Part shown: positions 6,523 through 14,572 of the stretch, in pieces
How positions within the stretch are numbered: position 1 is the first letter of the stretch
Layout of the letters: the number at the start of each line of letters is the position of its first letter
Assembly (NCBI GenBank): GCA_903858755.1
Contig: CAIOKC010000005.1
Span: 1-33,659, forward strand
Length of the DNA stretch: 33,659 nt
Source: an uncultured bacterium
Lineage (GTDB): Bacteria; Patescibacteriota; Minisyncoccia; Phycocordibacterales; UBA2100
Reading direction: 5' to 3'
Position numbers and translations under genes: made by a program
Notes under the pieces: generated by a model
Seen by the model: only the letters and a program-made list of their open reading frames with translations
Databases searched by the model: none
What the model was told of the DNA's origin: nothing

Positions 6523-9009
6523 CTACTCCGCAGTTTCTTCGGATTTGAAAACCACAAACGACGCGACGCTATCGCCTTCGCGCATTTTCATGACGCGCAC
6601 GCCCTGCGTCGCGCGGGAGAGCGAAGATATCTCGTCGAGCCCCGTACGGATAGTTTGAGATTTCTTCGACATAGCCACGAGCTCCCCTGCGCCCGCGACC
6701 ACCGCAGCGCCCACGAGCTGCCTAGTCTTTGTGGTGATCGACATCGTCTTGATGCCGCTGCCGCCGCGCCCTTGGATTTTGTACTCGGAGAGTGGGGTCT
6801 TTTTGCCGTAGCCGGTCGAGGAAAGGACGAGAAGCTCCGCATCATTCGCCGCTTTGGGTACGACACCGGTGCCCACGATCGAATCGCCGCTGCCGAGCTT
6901 CATGCCACGCACGCCCGCAGCCTGGCGACCCATCTCGCGCACATCTTTTTCGTCGAAGCGGATCGCCTGCCCTTTTGCGGTCACGAGGACGACGCTATCG
7001 CCGCGGTGGACGAATTGCGCGGAAATGAGCGCATCCCCCTTGTCTAAGCCGATCGCGATAAGACCGCTGCGCCTGACTTCTTTGAATTTGTCTGCCGACG
7101 TCTTCTTCACAGTACCATTCTTGGTCGCCATGAGAAGCGAGAGCCCTTCCGCTGCTTTCTTTTCTTTCGGCATCGCGAGAATCGAAGTGATTTGCTCACC
7201 CTGCTCGAGCGAGATGAAATTCATGATGGACTTGCCCTTGGTCGCACGGCGACCTTCCGGCAAATCGTACATCTTGAGCTGGTAGACTTTGCCTCGATCA
7301 GAGAAGAAAAGGAGATCGGAATGTGCAGATGCGGTGAGAAATTGCGTCACGAAATCCTCCTCTTTCGTATCAAGATCGACGACGCCGACGCCCCCGCGCT
7401 TCTGACGGCGGTACTCGCTCGGATTCGTGCGCTTGATGTAGCCGCCTTGTGTGAGGACGAGGACAGAATCCTCGTCGGCAACGAGATCTTCGGCGGAGAG
7501 GATCGCCGCGCCGCGCTTCACGATCCTTGTGCGGCGATCGTCGCCATATTTCTCGACGACTTCATTGATCTCTTTCTTGATGAGATCCATGAGCTTTTTC
7601 TCGCTTTTCAAGAGCGCGGTCAATTCCTCGATAAGCGCCTGTACTTCCTTGAGCTCGTCCTCGACCTTTTTGCGCTCAAGACCTGCGAGCTTCTGGAGGC
7701 GCATGTCGAGAATCGCGTTTGCCTGCAACTCCGAGAATTTGAAGCGGGTCTGCAATCCCAGGCGGGCGTCGTCGACGTCTTTGGACTTCTTGATGAGCGC
7801 GATGATTTCGTCGATATGATCGAGCGCCTTCTTGAGGCCAAGCAAGATATGCTCGCGCGCCTCTGCGCGGGCAAGATCGAATCTCGTGCGCCTGGTCACC
7901 ACATCCTTGCGATGCGCGATGAAGTACTCGAGAAGCGCCTTGAGCGAAAGGGTCTGCGGGACACCATCGACGAGCGCGACGACATTGTAGTGGAAGGTCT
8001 CTTCGAGCTGCGTGTGCTTGTACAGATAATTGAGGACGGTCTGAGCGTTCGCGTTGTTTTTCAATTCGACGACAATGCGGATGTCTTTTGCGGATTCATC
8101 GCGGATGTCGCGGATTCCTTCAAGCTTCTTCTCGTGCACAAGATCCGCGATCTTAGTGATGAGATCTGATTTGACCACGCGAAACGGGATGGAAGTGATG
8201 ATGATCTGGTAGTCACCTTTCTTTCCCTCCACGATCTCCGCATCGCCGCGGACAACAACGGGTCCGCGACCCGTCGCATACGCATGCGCGATATCTTTCT
8301 GATTAAATGCAATACACCCCGTCGGGAAATCAGGTCCTTGCACGAATTGCAAGAGATCGTCGGTCGTCGCATCGGGATTCTCGATGAGATGGATCGCCGC
8401 GCCGCAGACCTCGCGGAGATTATGGGGCGGGATATTGCATGCCATGCCGACCGCGATACCGAGCGTGCCGTTGAGGAGAAGATTCGGTATGGCAGCGGGC
8501 AAGACGGTCGGTTCCTTCTTTGTGTTGTCATAATTCGCGCGGAATCCCACTGTCTCTTTCTCGATGTCTCCCAGCATTTCCGCTGCGAGCTTCGACATCT
8601 TCGCTTCGGTGTAGCGGTATGCCGCGGCGCCATCGCCGTCGATCGAGCCGAAGTTGCCCTGCCCGATGATGAGCGGGTATCGCATCGTGAAATCCTGCGC
8701 CATTTTCACCATGGAATCGTAGACCGCGACGTCGCCGTGCGGATGGTATTTGCCGATCACGTCGCCGACGACTGTCGCCGATTTGCGCGTCTTCGCGCTC
8801 GCGGTGAGTCCGCTCTCGTGCATGGCGTAGAGAATGCGCCGATGGACGGGCTTCAGCCCATCGCGCACATCGGGAAGCGCGCGCGCCGTGATCACGGTCA
8901 TCGCGTAGTCGAGGTACGATTCGCGCATCTCCGCGGTAATAGAACGCGCTACGACACCCTCAGGGCGCGCGGCGGGTACGTCCGATTCTGTGTCCTCCTT
9001 GCGAGCCAT
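6523..9009 (-). CDS. gyrA: DNA gyrase subunit A
   Basis: 828 residues, normal length. It cuts and rejoins DNA with GyrB to introduce negative supercoils. The winged-helix region [21 protein letters not shown], the quinolone-determining region [12 protein letters not shown] (87-98) and the catalytic tyrosine Y133 in [11 protein letters not shown] are visible. A long coiled-coil region follows (about 360-490), then a C-terminal beta-pinwheel with the GyrA-box variant QKRGGVG, which marks gyrase rather than topoisomerase IV. V94 stands where E. coli has Ser83, while the acidic residue equivalent to Asp87 (D98) is kept. The promoter has an extended -10 (TGG-TATAAT, TATAAT 9026-9021), 11 nt before the ATG; GGAG at 9020-9017 lies partly upstream of the expected transcript start. 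Confidence 0.97.
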   Translation of the reverse strand: MARKEDTESDVPAARPEGVVARSITAEMRESYLDYAMTVITARALPDVRDGLKPVHRRILYAMHESGLTASAKTRKSATVVGDVIGKYHPHGDVAVYDSMVKMAQDFTMRYPLIIGQGNFGSIDGDGAAAYRYTEAKMSKLAAEMLGDIEKETVGFRANYDNTKKEPTVLPAAIPNLLLNGTLGIAVGMACNIPPHNLREVCGAAIHLIENPDATTDDLLQFVQGPDFPTGCIAFNQKDIAHAYATGRGPVVVRGDAEIVEGKKGDYQIIITSIPFRVVKSDLITKIADLVHEKKLEGIRDIRDESAKDIRIVVELKNNANAQTVLNYLYKHTQLEETFHYNVVALVDGVPQTLSLKALLEYFIAHRKDVVTRRTRFDLARAEAREHILLGLKKALDHIDEIIALIKKSKDVDDARLGLQTRFKFSELQANAILDMRLQKLAGLERKKVEDELKEVQALIEELTALLKSEKKLMDLIKKEINEVVEKYGDDRRTRIVKRGAAILSAEDLVADEDSVLVLTQGGYIKRTNPSEYRRQKRGGVGVVDLDTKEEDFVTQFLTASAHSDLLFFSDRGKVYQLKMYDLPEGRRATKGKSIMNFISLEQGEQITSILAMPKEKKAAEGLSLLMATKNGTVKKTSADKFKEVRRSGLIAIGLDKGDALISAQFVHRGDSVVLVTAKGQAIRFDEKDVREMGRQAAGVRGMKLGSGDSIVGTGVVPKAANDAELLVLSSTGYGKKTPLSEYKIQGRGGSGIKTMSITTKTRQLVGAAVVAGAGELVAMSKKSQTIRTGLDEISSLSRATQGVRVMKMREGDSVASFVVFKSEETAE

Positions 9010-9143
9010 ATGTTGTCTCCATTATACCAAAAATGGGCTCAAAATCCAGCGCGAAAACACCGCCGGCATTGACGAAAGCGACCGTCTATATTAGAAATCC
9101 CGCAGTGTCTTGTATTCCCGCAACTGTAGCAAAGGGGTCACAT

Positions 9144-9479
9144 ATGGTCAGCATGCAACACCGGATCTGGAAGATCATCGCCCGGGTGAAAGGTCTCGAC
9201 GGCAAGTGGTTCTATCGGGCGATTCTGCTCGAAAACGAGGGCTACCCCCACACCCTTGCATGGGATCGGGCTGAGACAGTTTTCACGACCGATGGCTCGG
9301 CGAAGATCGACTGGTCTGTCGGGCAGTACTCCGACGTGAAATCCGCGCAGGGCGCGCTCGGCGCTCTGGTGCGAGGTCTGCGCAAGAAAGATGCAAGCGC
9401 AAGTGTCGAGCAGGGTGTCTGCCGCTTCGAAATCGATCTCGCAGCAAAGACCGTCCGCGCCAATGCGATTCGCGGGTGA
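9144..9479 (+). CDS. Orphan protein of 111 residues, unknown function
   Basis: The start at ATG 9144 is chosen because AAGGGG lies 7 nt before it; the open frame extends upstream to 9033 but that part is non-protein-like. The product has no signal peptide or membrane helix. It looks like a small alpha/beta domain: RIWKIIARVKGLDGKWFYRAILL, YPHTLAWDRAETVF, then SAQGALGALVRGLRKKD and FEIDLAAKTVRANAIRG. I recognise no family. It is monocistronic, followed 31 nt later by a perfect GC-rich terminator, and unlike most neighbours it has a leader with a Shine-Dalgarno. Candidate promoter elements are TTGACG (9069-9074) with TAGAAA (9092-9097). Confidence 0.65.
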   Translation: MVSMQHRIWKIIARVKGLDGKWFYRAILLENEGYPHTLAWDRAETVFTTDGSAKIDWSVGQYSDVKSAQGALGALVRGLRKKDASASVEQGVCRFEIDLAAKTVRANAIRG

Positions 9480-9510
9480 CGCAGGAAACGCAACACCTCG
9501 CCAATCCTTC

Positions 9511-9537
9511 AAGACCGCCCCACCGGGGCGGTCTTTC
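9511..9537. terminator. Perfect GC-rich hairpin terminator
   Basis: AAGACCGCCCC (9511-9521) and GGGGCGGTCTT (9525-9535) form an 11-bp stem with loop ACC. A T-run follows on + and a matching TTT occurs on the - side, so it can end both the gene at 9144 and the convergent gene at 9536. Confidence 0.9.
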
Positions 9538-9901
9538 AATACATCGACCCGGAAGCGCCGAATTGGTCGGCTCCGTTTTCTGCCGTTTCCTGCTCGACCG
9601 CCTGAAGTTGCGCGCCAGCGTCTCCGGAGGCGGCGCGGGCGCGGATGTCGTTGAGCTCGTCCGTATCGGTGAGCTGCCCTTGAAGCTGCGCCTGCGCGTC
9701 TTTCACGGCAGAAGAATAAAAATCCGCGCCCGCGCCGCCGCCCACATTGAGCTGCTCGGAATTATTGCGAATACCGCGAAGAAAGAAAATCGTCCACGCG
9801 ATAAGCAGCACGAGTACCACCGTCAGCGCGACACCGCTCGCGACGACAACCTTGTCTTCCTTCGGACCTTCTTTGAGATTGTTAAGTGTTTTCTGCACCA
9901 C
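9536..9901 (-). CDS. Single-pass membrane protein, unknown function
   Basis: 121 residues from GTG 9901 (GTG 9898 is equally possible). The N-terminus is basic (MVQKTLNNLKEGPKEDK), one transmembrane helix spans about 18-41 (VVVASGVALTVVLVLLIAWTIFFL), and the rest is a low-complexity Gln/Ala/Asp-rich tail, probably exposed outside the membrane. TACAAT (9913-9908) ends 6 nt before the first GTG, matching the leaderless pattern here. The stop lies within the T-side of the shared terminator. It begins 19 nt after the end of the gene upstream, so it may also be co-transcribed with it. No named family recognised. Confidence 0.65.
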   Translation of the reverse strand: MVQKTLNNLKEGPKEDKVVVASGVALTVVLVLLIAWTIFFLRGIRNNSEQLNVGGGAGADFYSSAVKDAQAQLQGQLTDTDELNDIRARAASGDAGAQLQAVEQETAENGADQFGASGSMY

Positions 9902-9920
9902 GCCCCCATTGTACTACGCG

Positions 9921-10538
9921 CTAGGAAGCGAGCACGACGACGTCGTTCTCTTTTCCTGCCAAATCGCGCGGCTTGATGGTCAGCTTATCAACCGGCTTCA
10001 CCTCTTCCCCTGCTTCTTTCAAGAATTGCTTCAGCGTCTTGTCATCGAAAAGAATCGGTATGACGATCCGTGCCTCGAGTTTTACCGCGAGCTTTTGCGC
10101 TTCCGATGGCGTCAGCGCCCCCCCGCCGCCCACCGGGATGATAAGGATGTCGGGTGAATCCATTTCAAGAATCTCCTTCGGAAGATCGAGATCGCCGAGC
10201 GCACCCAGATACAGAATCGTCATGTCGTCGAAATGGACGGAATAGATGGTATTGCCGCGCGGCGCTCCTCCCCACTTCGATCCCGCAGGAAAACCCGCTG
10301 CGGTCATGTCTTGCACCTCGTACTCGCCAGGACCAAATATGACGAACGGCTGCTTATCACCGCGACCTGCCTCTTCCACGCCGTTCATATCCGGGTGATT
10401 CGCCGACACGAAGGCGACATCGGCTCCGAAATTCGTCGGTTTAAAACTCTTGGATTGCTTCGAGACCGGTCCGAAGACAAGCGTCGTATCGCCCGCGCTC
10501 GCGCGTATGCAGGCACCTTCGTGGAATGTCAAAATCAT
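9921..10538 (-). CDS. MBL-fold protein (UlaG/Lactamase_B_3-like) with degenerate metal site
   Basis: 205 residues from ATG 10538. An extended -10 (TGC-TATAAT, 10551-10546) sits 7 nt upstream, so translation is leaderless. The fold signatures of this family are present: FHEGACIRASAGDTTLVFGP, PFVIFGPGEYEV, the LGALGDLDLP strand, LIIPVGGGGALTPSEAQKLA and IVIPILFDD. The usual metal ligands are not. Where relatives carry HxHxDH this has SANHPDMNGV, LGALGD replaces the usual HLGD-type strand, and IPILF replaces IPMHY. It is therefore unlikely to be a zinc hydrolase as it stands and may be a binding or structural derivative. Confidence 0.8.
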   Translation of the reverse strand: MILTFHEGACIRASAGDTTLVFGPVSKQSKSFKPTNFGADVAFVSANHPDMNGVEEAGRGDKQPFVIFGPGEYEVQDMTAAGFPAGSKWGGAPRGNTIYSVHFDDMTILYLGALGDLDLPKEILEMDSPDILIIPVGGGGALTPSEAQKLAVKLEARIVIPILFDDKTLKQFLKEAGEEVKPVDKLTIKPRDLAGKENDVVVLAS

Positions 10539-10626
10539 GTTCGGGATTATAGCAGATCGACCCTCCCAGTACACCGACCGAGCTCGCGCGGAGGCGCCGA
10601 CTCCGCCATGAAGTGCGGTCGCGCAC

Positions 10627-10654
10627 TTGACCCGACCGGCAGGAAGCGTACTCT
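10627..10654 (+). promoter_or_regulatory. Promoter of the secreted orphan gene at 10724
   Basis: TTGACC (10627-10632), 16-nt spacer, TACTCT (10649-10654). Transcription would start near 10661, giving a leader of about 60 nt that carries a GGAGG Shine-Dalgarno. Confidence 0.5.
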
Positions 10655-10723
10655 TTGGATCAGTATCCGCACCCACCCCCGCGCTGCGGACAGTATGAAA
10701 GGGGGATTTGGAGGTCGTTGAAA

Positions 10724-11050
10724 ATGGTGAAGAACTTTTTCTTTCTCGCCGTTCTTACCCTTGCGACCGCATCGCATACGGTCGCGAAGGATTTGTCGGA
10801 GTGCGGCGGCACGTCCGTCGTCGCGAAGAAATCGGATTTCGGTACGATGCGGCCATTCGACAGCGCGTGGCTGATCCCGCAAGCGATCAGCGAAGCTCAT
10901 GCGAAGTTCGTCCCTTCCTTGCGCTGCGTCGGTTTCCCGATCGGCACTCCGTGCACGGAGTCGATCGGACTCTCCGGCGACATCACATTCAAGGCTCCGC
11001 CGGCGATGGTCGCCGCCGATCCTGGTCGTGGCACTGGGACGCAACAATAG
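10724..11050 (+). CDS. Small secreted protein, unknown function
   Basis: 108 residues from ATG 10724, set by GGAGG at 10710-10714 with a 9-nt spacer. A classical signal peptide is visible (MVKNFFFLAVLTLATASHTVA, cleavage about residue 21). The mature part has three cysteines, in SECGG, LRCVG and TPCTE, and ends in a flexible Gly/Gln tail. No domain recognised; it probably acts outside the cytoplasm. It is a monocistronic orphan with its own promoter, Shine-Dalgarno and terminator, in contrast to the leaderless core genes around it. Confidence 0.7.
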   Translation: MVKNFFFLAVLTLATASHTVAKDLSECGGTSVVAKKSDFGTMRPFDSAWLIPQAISEAHAKFVPSLRCVGFPIGTPCTESIGLSGDITFKAPPAMVAADPGRGTGTQQ

Positions 11051-11055
11051 CGATT

Positions 11056-11087
11056 GAGCCCGGCATCGCGCCGGGCTCCTGCTTTTT
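11056..11087 (+). terminator. Hairpin terminator after the secreted orphan gene
   Basis: GAGCCCGGC (11056-11064) pairs with GCCGGGCTC (11070-11078), loop ATCGC, followed by a T-rich tract CCTGCTTTTT. Confidence 0.9.
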
Positions 11088-11096
11088 CCCCTGAGC

Positions 11097-11125
11097 TTGT
11101 GTGGAAGCATCTCTCCGTATATAGT
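11097..11125 (+). promoter_or_regulatory. Promoter of rpsA
   Basis: TTGTGT (11097-11102), 17-nt spacer, TATAGT (11120-11125). Predicted start near 11132, leaving a leader of roughly 95 nt before the rpsA ATG. Confidence 0.6.
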
Positions 11126-11163
11126 GTGCGAGCGCCCTAGGGGCGATTATTCATTACTAAATA

Positions 11164-11219
11164 GCTCGGTAATACTTCCCTGCCTTCAGGCACGGTAGCG
11201 TAAGCAGGATAGTCCGAGC
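11164..11219 (+). promoter_or_regulatory. Structured 5' leader hairpin of rpsA
   Basis: Nested pairing is visible: GCTCGG (11164-11169) with CCGAGC (11214-11219), ACT (11174-11176) with AGT (11211-11213), and CCTGC (11179-11183) with GCAGG (11204-11208). TGCCTTCAGGCA could form a competing inner hairpin. It ends 9 nt before the ATG. S1 genes are autoregulated through leader structure in some bacteria, so feedback control is possible here. Confidence 0.45.
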
Positions 11220-11228
11220 CGCAATACA

Positions 11229-12350
11229 ATGGTTACAGCAGCAGAAGAGAAGAAGGTCGCAAGCGTTGAAGAAGAAATCGAGATAGCGAAAGAGCAGACG
11301 GGTCCGATGGCGGAGCTTTTGCGCGATTCCGCAAAACCTCCCGTCTTGGAAGATGTCGTAGAAGGTCCCGTCATTGCAGTCGGTCGCGCACGTGTCTTCG
11401 TCGATCTTCACCCGTACGGGACAGGCATCATTTACGGACGCGAGTACCTTTCGGCGCGCGAGGCGCTGAAAAATGTCAACATCGGCGACACCATCACCGC
11501 GAAAGTGGTCGGCACCGACAATTCCGAAGGCTACATCGAGCTCTCGCTCCGCGAAGCGCGCCAGGCGCTGATCTGGAACGAAGCCGAAGTCGCCATGCAA
11601 AAGAAAAGCGCTTTCGAGCTTGCGATTACGGATGCAAACAAGGGCGGTCTCATCATCAATTGGAACGGTATCCAGGGATTCCTTCCCGCATCCCAGCTCG
11701 CCCCCGCGCACTACCCGCGCGTGCCAGATGGCGACAAAGACAAAATCTTCGTCGAGCTCAAGAAAATGGTGGGGCAAAAGCTGGAAGTGCAGGTCATCAC
11801 CGCAAATCCGAAGGAACAGAAACTCATCTTTTCTGAGAAAGGAGCGGGCTCTTCCGAGCGATCATCGCTTGTCGAGAAGTACCATGTCGGCGACGTGCTG
11901 CAGGGCATCATCACTGGCGCGACCGAGTTCGGCGTCTTCGTGAAGCTCGAAGAGGGTCTTGAAGGTCTGGTACACATCTCGGAAATGGATTGGGCGCTCG
12001 TCGAGAATCCGAAAACCCGCTACAAGGTGGGCGAACAGGTCAGCGTGAAAGTCATTGAGATAAAAGAGGGGAAAATATCTCTCTCCATAAAAGCGCTCAC
12101 CGACGACCCGTGGAAAGTCGCCGCAGCAAAATATCACAAAGATCAAAAAGTGGACGCCGTGGTCATCAAGTACAACAAACACGGAGCGCTCGCCTCCATC
12201 GAGGAAGGCGTCGCGGGCTTGGTGCACGTGTCGGAATTCGGCAGCGAAGATGATCTGCGCGCGAAGCTCGAACTCGGCAAGGTCTATCCATTCACCATTA
12301 CCTTCTTCGAACCAAAAGATCGCCGCATGACACTCAAGCCGACGCAGTAA
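11229..12350 (+). CDS. rpsA: 30S ribosomal protein S1 (four S1 domains)
   Basis: 373 residues: an acidic N-terminal extension (about 1-40) and four OB-fold S1 repeats at roughly 41-110, 125-205, 220-290 and 305-373. The third is the most canonical (GDVLQGIITGATEFGVFVKLEEGLEGLVHISE). It is shorter than the six-domain E. coli protein but typical of reduced bacteria. S1 binds mRNA and helps load it on the 30S subunit; in a genome with many apparently leaderless genes its role may differ. Unlike most neighbours the gene has a leader of about 95 nt with a long hairpin and no clear Shine-Dalgarno. It is followed by the RAYT B insertion. Confidence 0.92.
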   Translation: MVTAAEEKKVASVEEEIEIAKEQTGPMAELLRDSAKPPVLEDVVEGPVIAVGRARVFVDLHPYGTGIIYGREYLSAREALKNVNIGDTITAKVVGTDNSEGYIELSLREARQALIWNEAEVAMQKKSAFELAITDANKGGLIINWNGIQGFLPASQLAPAHYPRVPDGDKDKIFVELKKMVGQKLEVQVITANPKEQKLIFSEKGAGSSERSSLVEKYHVGDVLQGIITGATEFGVFVKLEEGLEGLVHISEMDWALVENPKTRYKVGEQVSVKVIEIKEGKISLSIKALTDDPWKVAAAKYHKDQKVDAVVIKYNKHGALASIEEGVAGLVHVSEFGSEDDLRAKLELGKVYPFTITFFEPKDRRMTLKPTQ

Positions 12351-12380
12351 TCTCGCAACCAAAAAGCACTCCGTCGGCTC

Positions 12381-12389
12381 GTTTGAGAA
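12381..12389 (+). repeat. 9-bp direct repeat left of RAYT B
   Basis: GTTTGAGAA here recurs exactly at 13173-13181, so the two copies bracket RAYT B together with both of its palindromes. It may mark the ends of an inserted unit. Confidence 0.5.
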
Positions 12390-12447
12390 ACATCCCCGAA
12401 ATCCAACGGGTGTTAAACGGGTGCTATGACTTCAACCCCGCGCCAAG

Positions 12448-12488
12448 ATACCCCCTGCGTCAAGATAACATCTTGACGCAGGGGGTAT
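12448..12488. repeat. REP B copy 1: 41-bp palindrome upstream of RAYT B
   Basis: ATACCCCCTGCGTCAAGAT (12448-12466), loop AAC, and its exact reverse complement (12470-12488): 19-bp perfect arms. The final TAT is also the first half of the TATACT -10 box (12486-12491) of RAYT B. Confidence 0.92.
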
Positions 12489-12499
12489 ACTACACATTA

Positions 12500-13168
12500 A
12501 TGAATCGTCCACCATTTGCAGAAGACGAGTGGTACCATTGCTATACGCGCGGCATCGATAAACGACGCACATTCCTCGATCGTAGCGATTTCAGTCGGTT
12601 TCTTAGTCTACTGTATTTGTGCAACAGCGAGCCAGCAATCCATCGAAGCAACCTCCGCTCTTCTTCACTTCCAGAGCTGCTTTCGTTGGATCGCAAACGC
12701 CCCCTCGTCGGCATTGGGGCTTTTTGCGTGATGCCAAACCACTTCCATGTACTTGTACGAGAGACGGGTGAAGGCGGCATATCAGCCTTCATGCAGAAAT
12801 TAGGGATTGCGTACACGATGTATTTCAACGTTCGATACGAGCGCAATGGCAACCTCTTTGCAAAGCCGTTTAAATCAAGACATATTGCCGACGATTATTA
12901 TCTACAGCAAGTCTTACAGTATATTCATCTTAATCCGGCTGAGATCTTCGAACCTGAATGGAAAATGGGGCGAGTAAAACATCTCAGGAAGCTCGAAAAG
13001 AAACTGCTCGAATATCCATACTCGAGCTTTAACGCTTTTATCGACGAGGACGATCCTCTTAGGAAAATCCTCGATGCAGAAATATTCGAGCTCGAAACGC
13101 AGCTATCACCAAAAAGGATGATACAAGAAGCTCGCGACTACTACAGCGATGTCAAGATGTTATCTTGA
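12500..13168 (+). CDS. REP-associated tyrosine transposase (Y1/HUH family), RAYT B
   Basis: 222 residues from ATG 12500; an upstream in-frame start at 12383 would translate through the palindrome and is rejected. The family signatures are YHCYTRGIDKRRTFLDRSDFSRFL, the HUH motif H81-F82-H83 in CVMPNHFHVLV, candidate catalytic tyrosines in GIAYTMYFNVRY (about 105 and 108), LFAKPFKSRHI and LQYIHLNPAEIF. TATACT ends 8 nt before the ATG, so expression is probably leaderless and driven from the edge of its own palindrome. The stop codon TGA (13166-13168) lies inside the second palindrome. It is a different subfamily from RAYT A, with an unrelated palindrome. Confidence 0.9.
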   Translation: MNRPPFAEDEWYHCYTRGIDKRRTFLDRSDFSRFLSLLYLCNSEPAIHRSNLRSSSLPELLSLDRKRPLVGIGAFCVMPNHFHVLVRETGEGGISAFMQKLGIAYTMYFNVRYERNGNLFAKPFKSRHIADDYYLQQVLQYIHLNPAEIFEPEWKMGRVKHLRKLEKKLLEYPYSSFNAFIDEDDPLRKILDAEIFELETQLSPKRMIQEARDYYSDVKMLS

Positions 13169-13169
13169 C
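13151..13169. repeat. REP B copy 2: palindrome covering the RAYT B stop codon
   Basis: GTCAAGAT (13151-13158), loop GTT, ATCTTGAC (13162-13169). The loop is the reverse complement of the AAC loop in copy 1, so the two copies are in opposite orientation around the gene. Confidence 0.88.
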
Positions 13170-13172
13170 GCA

Positions 13173-13181
13173 GTTTGAGAA
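13173..13181 (+). repeat. 9-bp direct repeat right of RAYT B
   Basis: GTTTGAGAA, identical to 12381-12389, beginning 3 nt after the second REP B palindrome and its flanking G. Confidence 0.5.
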
Positions 13182-13231
13182 GTTGCTGCTCCGGCGCCTG
13201 TCCTCCTCCTTCTTCTCCCTCGTCAAACGAG

Positions 13232-13822
13232 TCAGTTGTATTGATTCATCGCAATCTCTCGACCGTCGAGCACGACCGATTCGAGCGCGTGCGAGACACG
13301 CTTGAAGACTTGTTTCAATTCCGCAAGCTCGTGCGGTTTGAATTTCATCAGAATGAAATTGTTCACTACCTTTTCCCCTTGCGGCTTCTTCACGACGCCG
13401 GAAGCGGTCGATGGCGATATGCCGATGCGCAGACGCGTAAATTTCTTCGTCTTCACGGCACGCATAATAGACTCCAATCCCTTGTGTCCTCCGCTGCCCC
13501 TGTCGTATGAGAGCTTTATCGCGCCGAGTGGAAGATCAAGATCGTCGTAGACGACGACGAGTCGCTCCGCCGCCTTCACGCTCTTCACGAATTTCGCGAC
13601 TGCGTTCCCCGATTTGTTCATAAAGGTGTCGGGAGCGACAAGCGCAACTGCCGTTTTCTCCACCAAGCCGCTCGCGACGTGCGCTTTCGCCTTCCTATCC
13701 TCTTTCCAATCGGTAAATTTGAGGTTCTTCGCGAAATGATCGAGTGCCATACGCCCTGCGTTGTGCCGCGTCATGTCGTATTCCTCTCCGGGATTACCGA
13801 GCCCGACAATTACCCATGCCAT
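13232..13822 (-). CDS. pth: Peptidyl-tRNA hydrolase
   Basis: 196 residues from ATG 13822; upstream in-frame ATGs lengthen the protein without homology. It releases peptides from peptidyl-tRNA that has dropped off the ribosome. The key residues are present: N10 in GLGNPG, catalytic H20 in TRHNAG, the FMNKSG motif, the aspartate pair in VVYDDLDLPLG and the GSGGHKGLESI loop. Length is normal (E. coli 194). A TATCGT box lies 6 nt before the ATG, a weaker case of the leaderless layout. It ends about 50 nt from RAYT B, which is convergent with it. Confidence 0.95.
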   Translation of the reverse strand: MAWVIVGLGNPGEEYDMTRHNAGRMALDHFAKNLKFTDWKEDRKAKAHVASGLVEKTAVALVAPDTFMNKSGNAVAKFVKSVKAAERLVVVYDDLDLPLGAIKLSYDRGSGGHKGLESIMRAVKTKKFTRLRIGISPSTASGVVKKPQGEKVVNNFILMKFKPHELAELKQVFKRVSHALESVVLDGREIAMNQYN

Positions 13823-13978
13823 ATGAATACGATACATACTATCGCGCATCTTGTATCGTGTATAGAAATCCAAAGCGGGTAGATTTCCTTCTCCCGCCAC
13901 CACAACGACGCGCGGAAAACGCATCGACCACTCCAATCACTTGGTGTCAATCCCGATGCGGCGGTAGAATGTGCGCAC

Positions 13979-14572
13979 ATGAATGATCCTGTGATGCAAA
14001 ATGGTTCATCACCGGATGTGCGCAGTGAATCTTCGCGCTCTCTCATCCTCTATGTCGTCGTCGCGCTTGGTCTCGCGCTCTTTGTGCGCTTCTTTGTCGC
14101 TGCGCCATACGTCGTGGTAGGCGCTTCCATGGAGCCGACCTTCGACGATTATCACTACCTCATCATTGATCGCTTCTCCTACCGTATCGAGGAGCCGAAG
14201 CGAGGCGATGTCATCGTCCTTGATCTCCCGCAGGAGACATCGCGCGCGCTTATCAAGCGCATCATAGGTCTTCCAGGCGACACGGTCATCCTCGAGGGGC
14301 GCAGTGTGAAGATCGTGAACGCGGAATACCCCGACGGATTCATCCTCGACGAGCCGTATCTCGATCCGGCGAATCTCGGAGGTGCCTCGCACATGCGCGT
14401 CACGCTCGGCGAAGATCAATTCTTCGTGCTCGGCGACAATCGCCGCGTCTCCGCCGATTCGAGACTGTGGGGAGTCTTGCCGCGCAACGATATCGTAGGG
14501 CGCGTGCTCCTGCGCCTGTATCCCCTGAGCCAGCTCGGGATATTCCCCGGTGAATTCCAATTCAATTCATGA
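13979..14572 (+). CDS. lepB: Signal peptidase I
   Basis: 197 residues. One N-terminal membrane helix (about 22-42) precedes the catalytic serine S50 in VVGASMEPT and the general-base lysine K93 in ALIKRIIGLPGD; the C-terminal box D motif reads VLGDNRRVSADSRLWG. It cleaves signal peptides of exported proteins on the outer face of the membrane. Clients in this window include the pilins, the secreted orphan and the glycine-rich proteins. TTGGTG (13941-13946) and TAGAAT (13965-13970) form a promoter whose -10 ends 8 nt before the ATG. It overlaps the next gene by ATGA. Confidence 0.95.
   Translation: MNDPVMQNGSSPDVRSESSRSLILYVVVALGLALFVRFFVAAPYVVVGASMEPTFDDYHYLIIDRFSYRIEEPKRGDVIVLDLPQETSRALIKRIIGLPGDTVILEGRSVKIVNAEYPDGFILDEPYLDPANLGGASHMRVTLGEDQFFVLGDNRRVSADSRLWGVLPRNDIVGRVLLRLYPLSQLGIFPGEFQFNS

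Noticed and set aside
7192-8169. Long rightward frame of 325 codons inside gyrA
   Set aside because: Antisense shadow of gyrA caused by high GC; no independent start signal.
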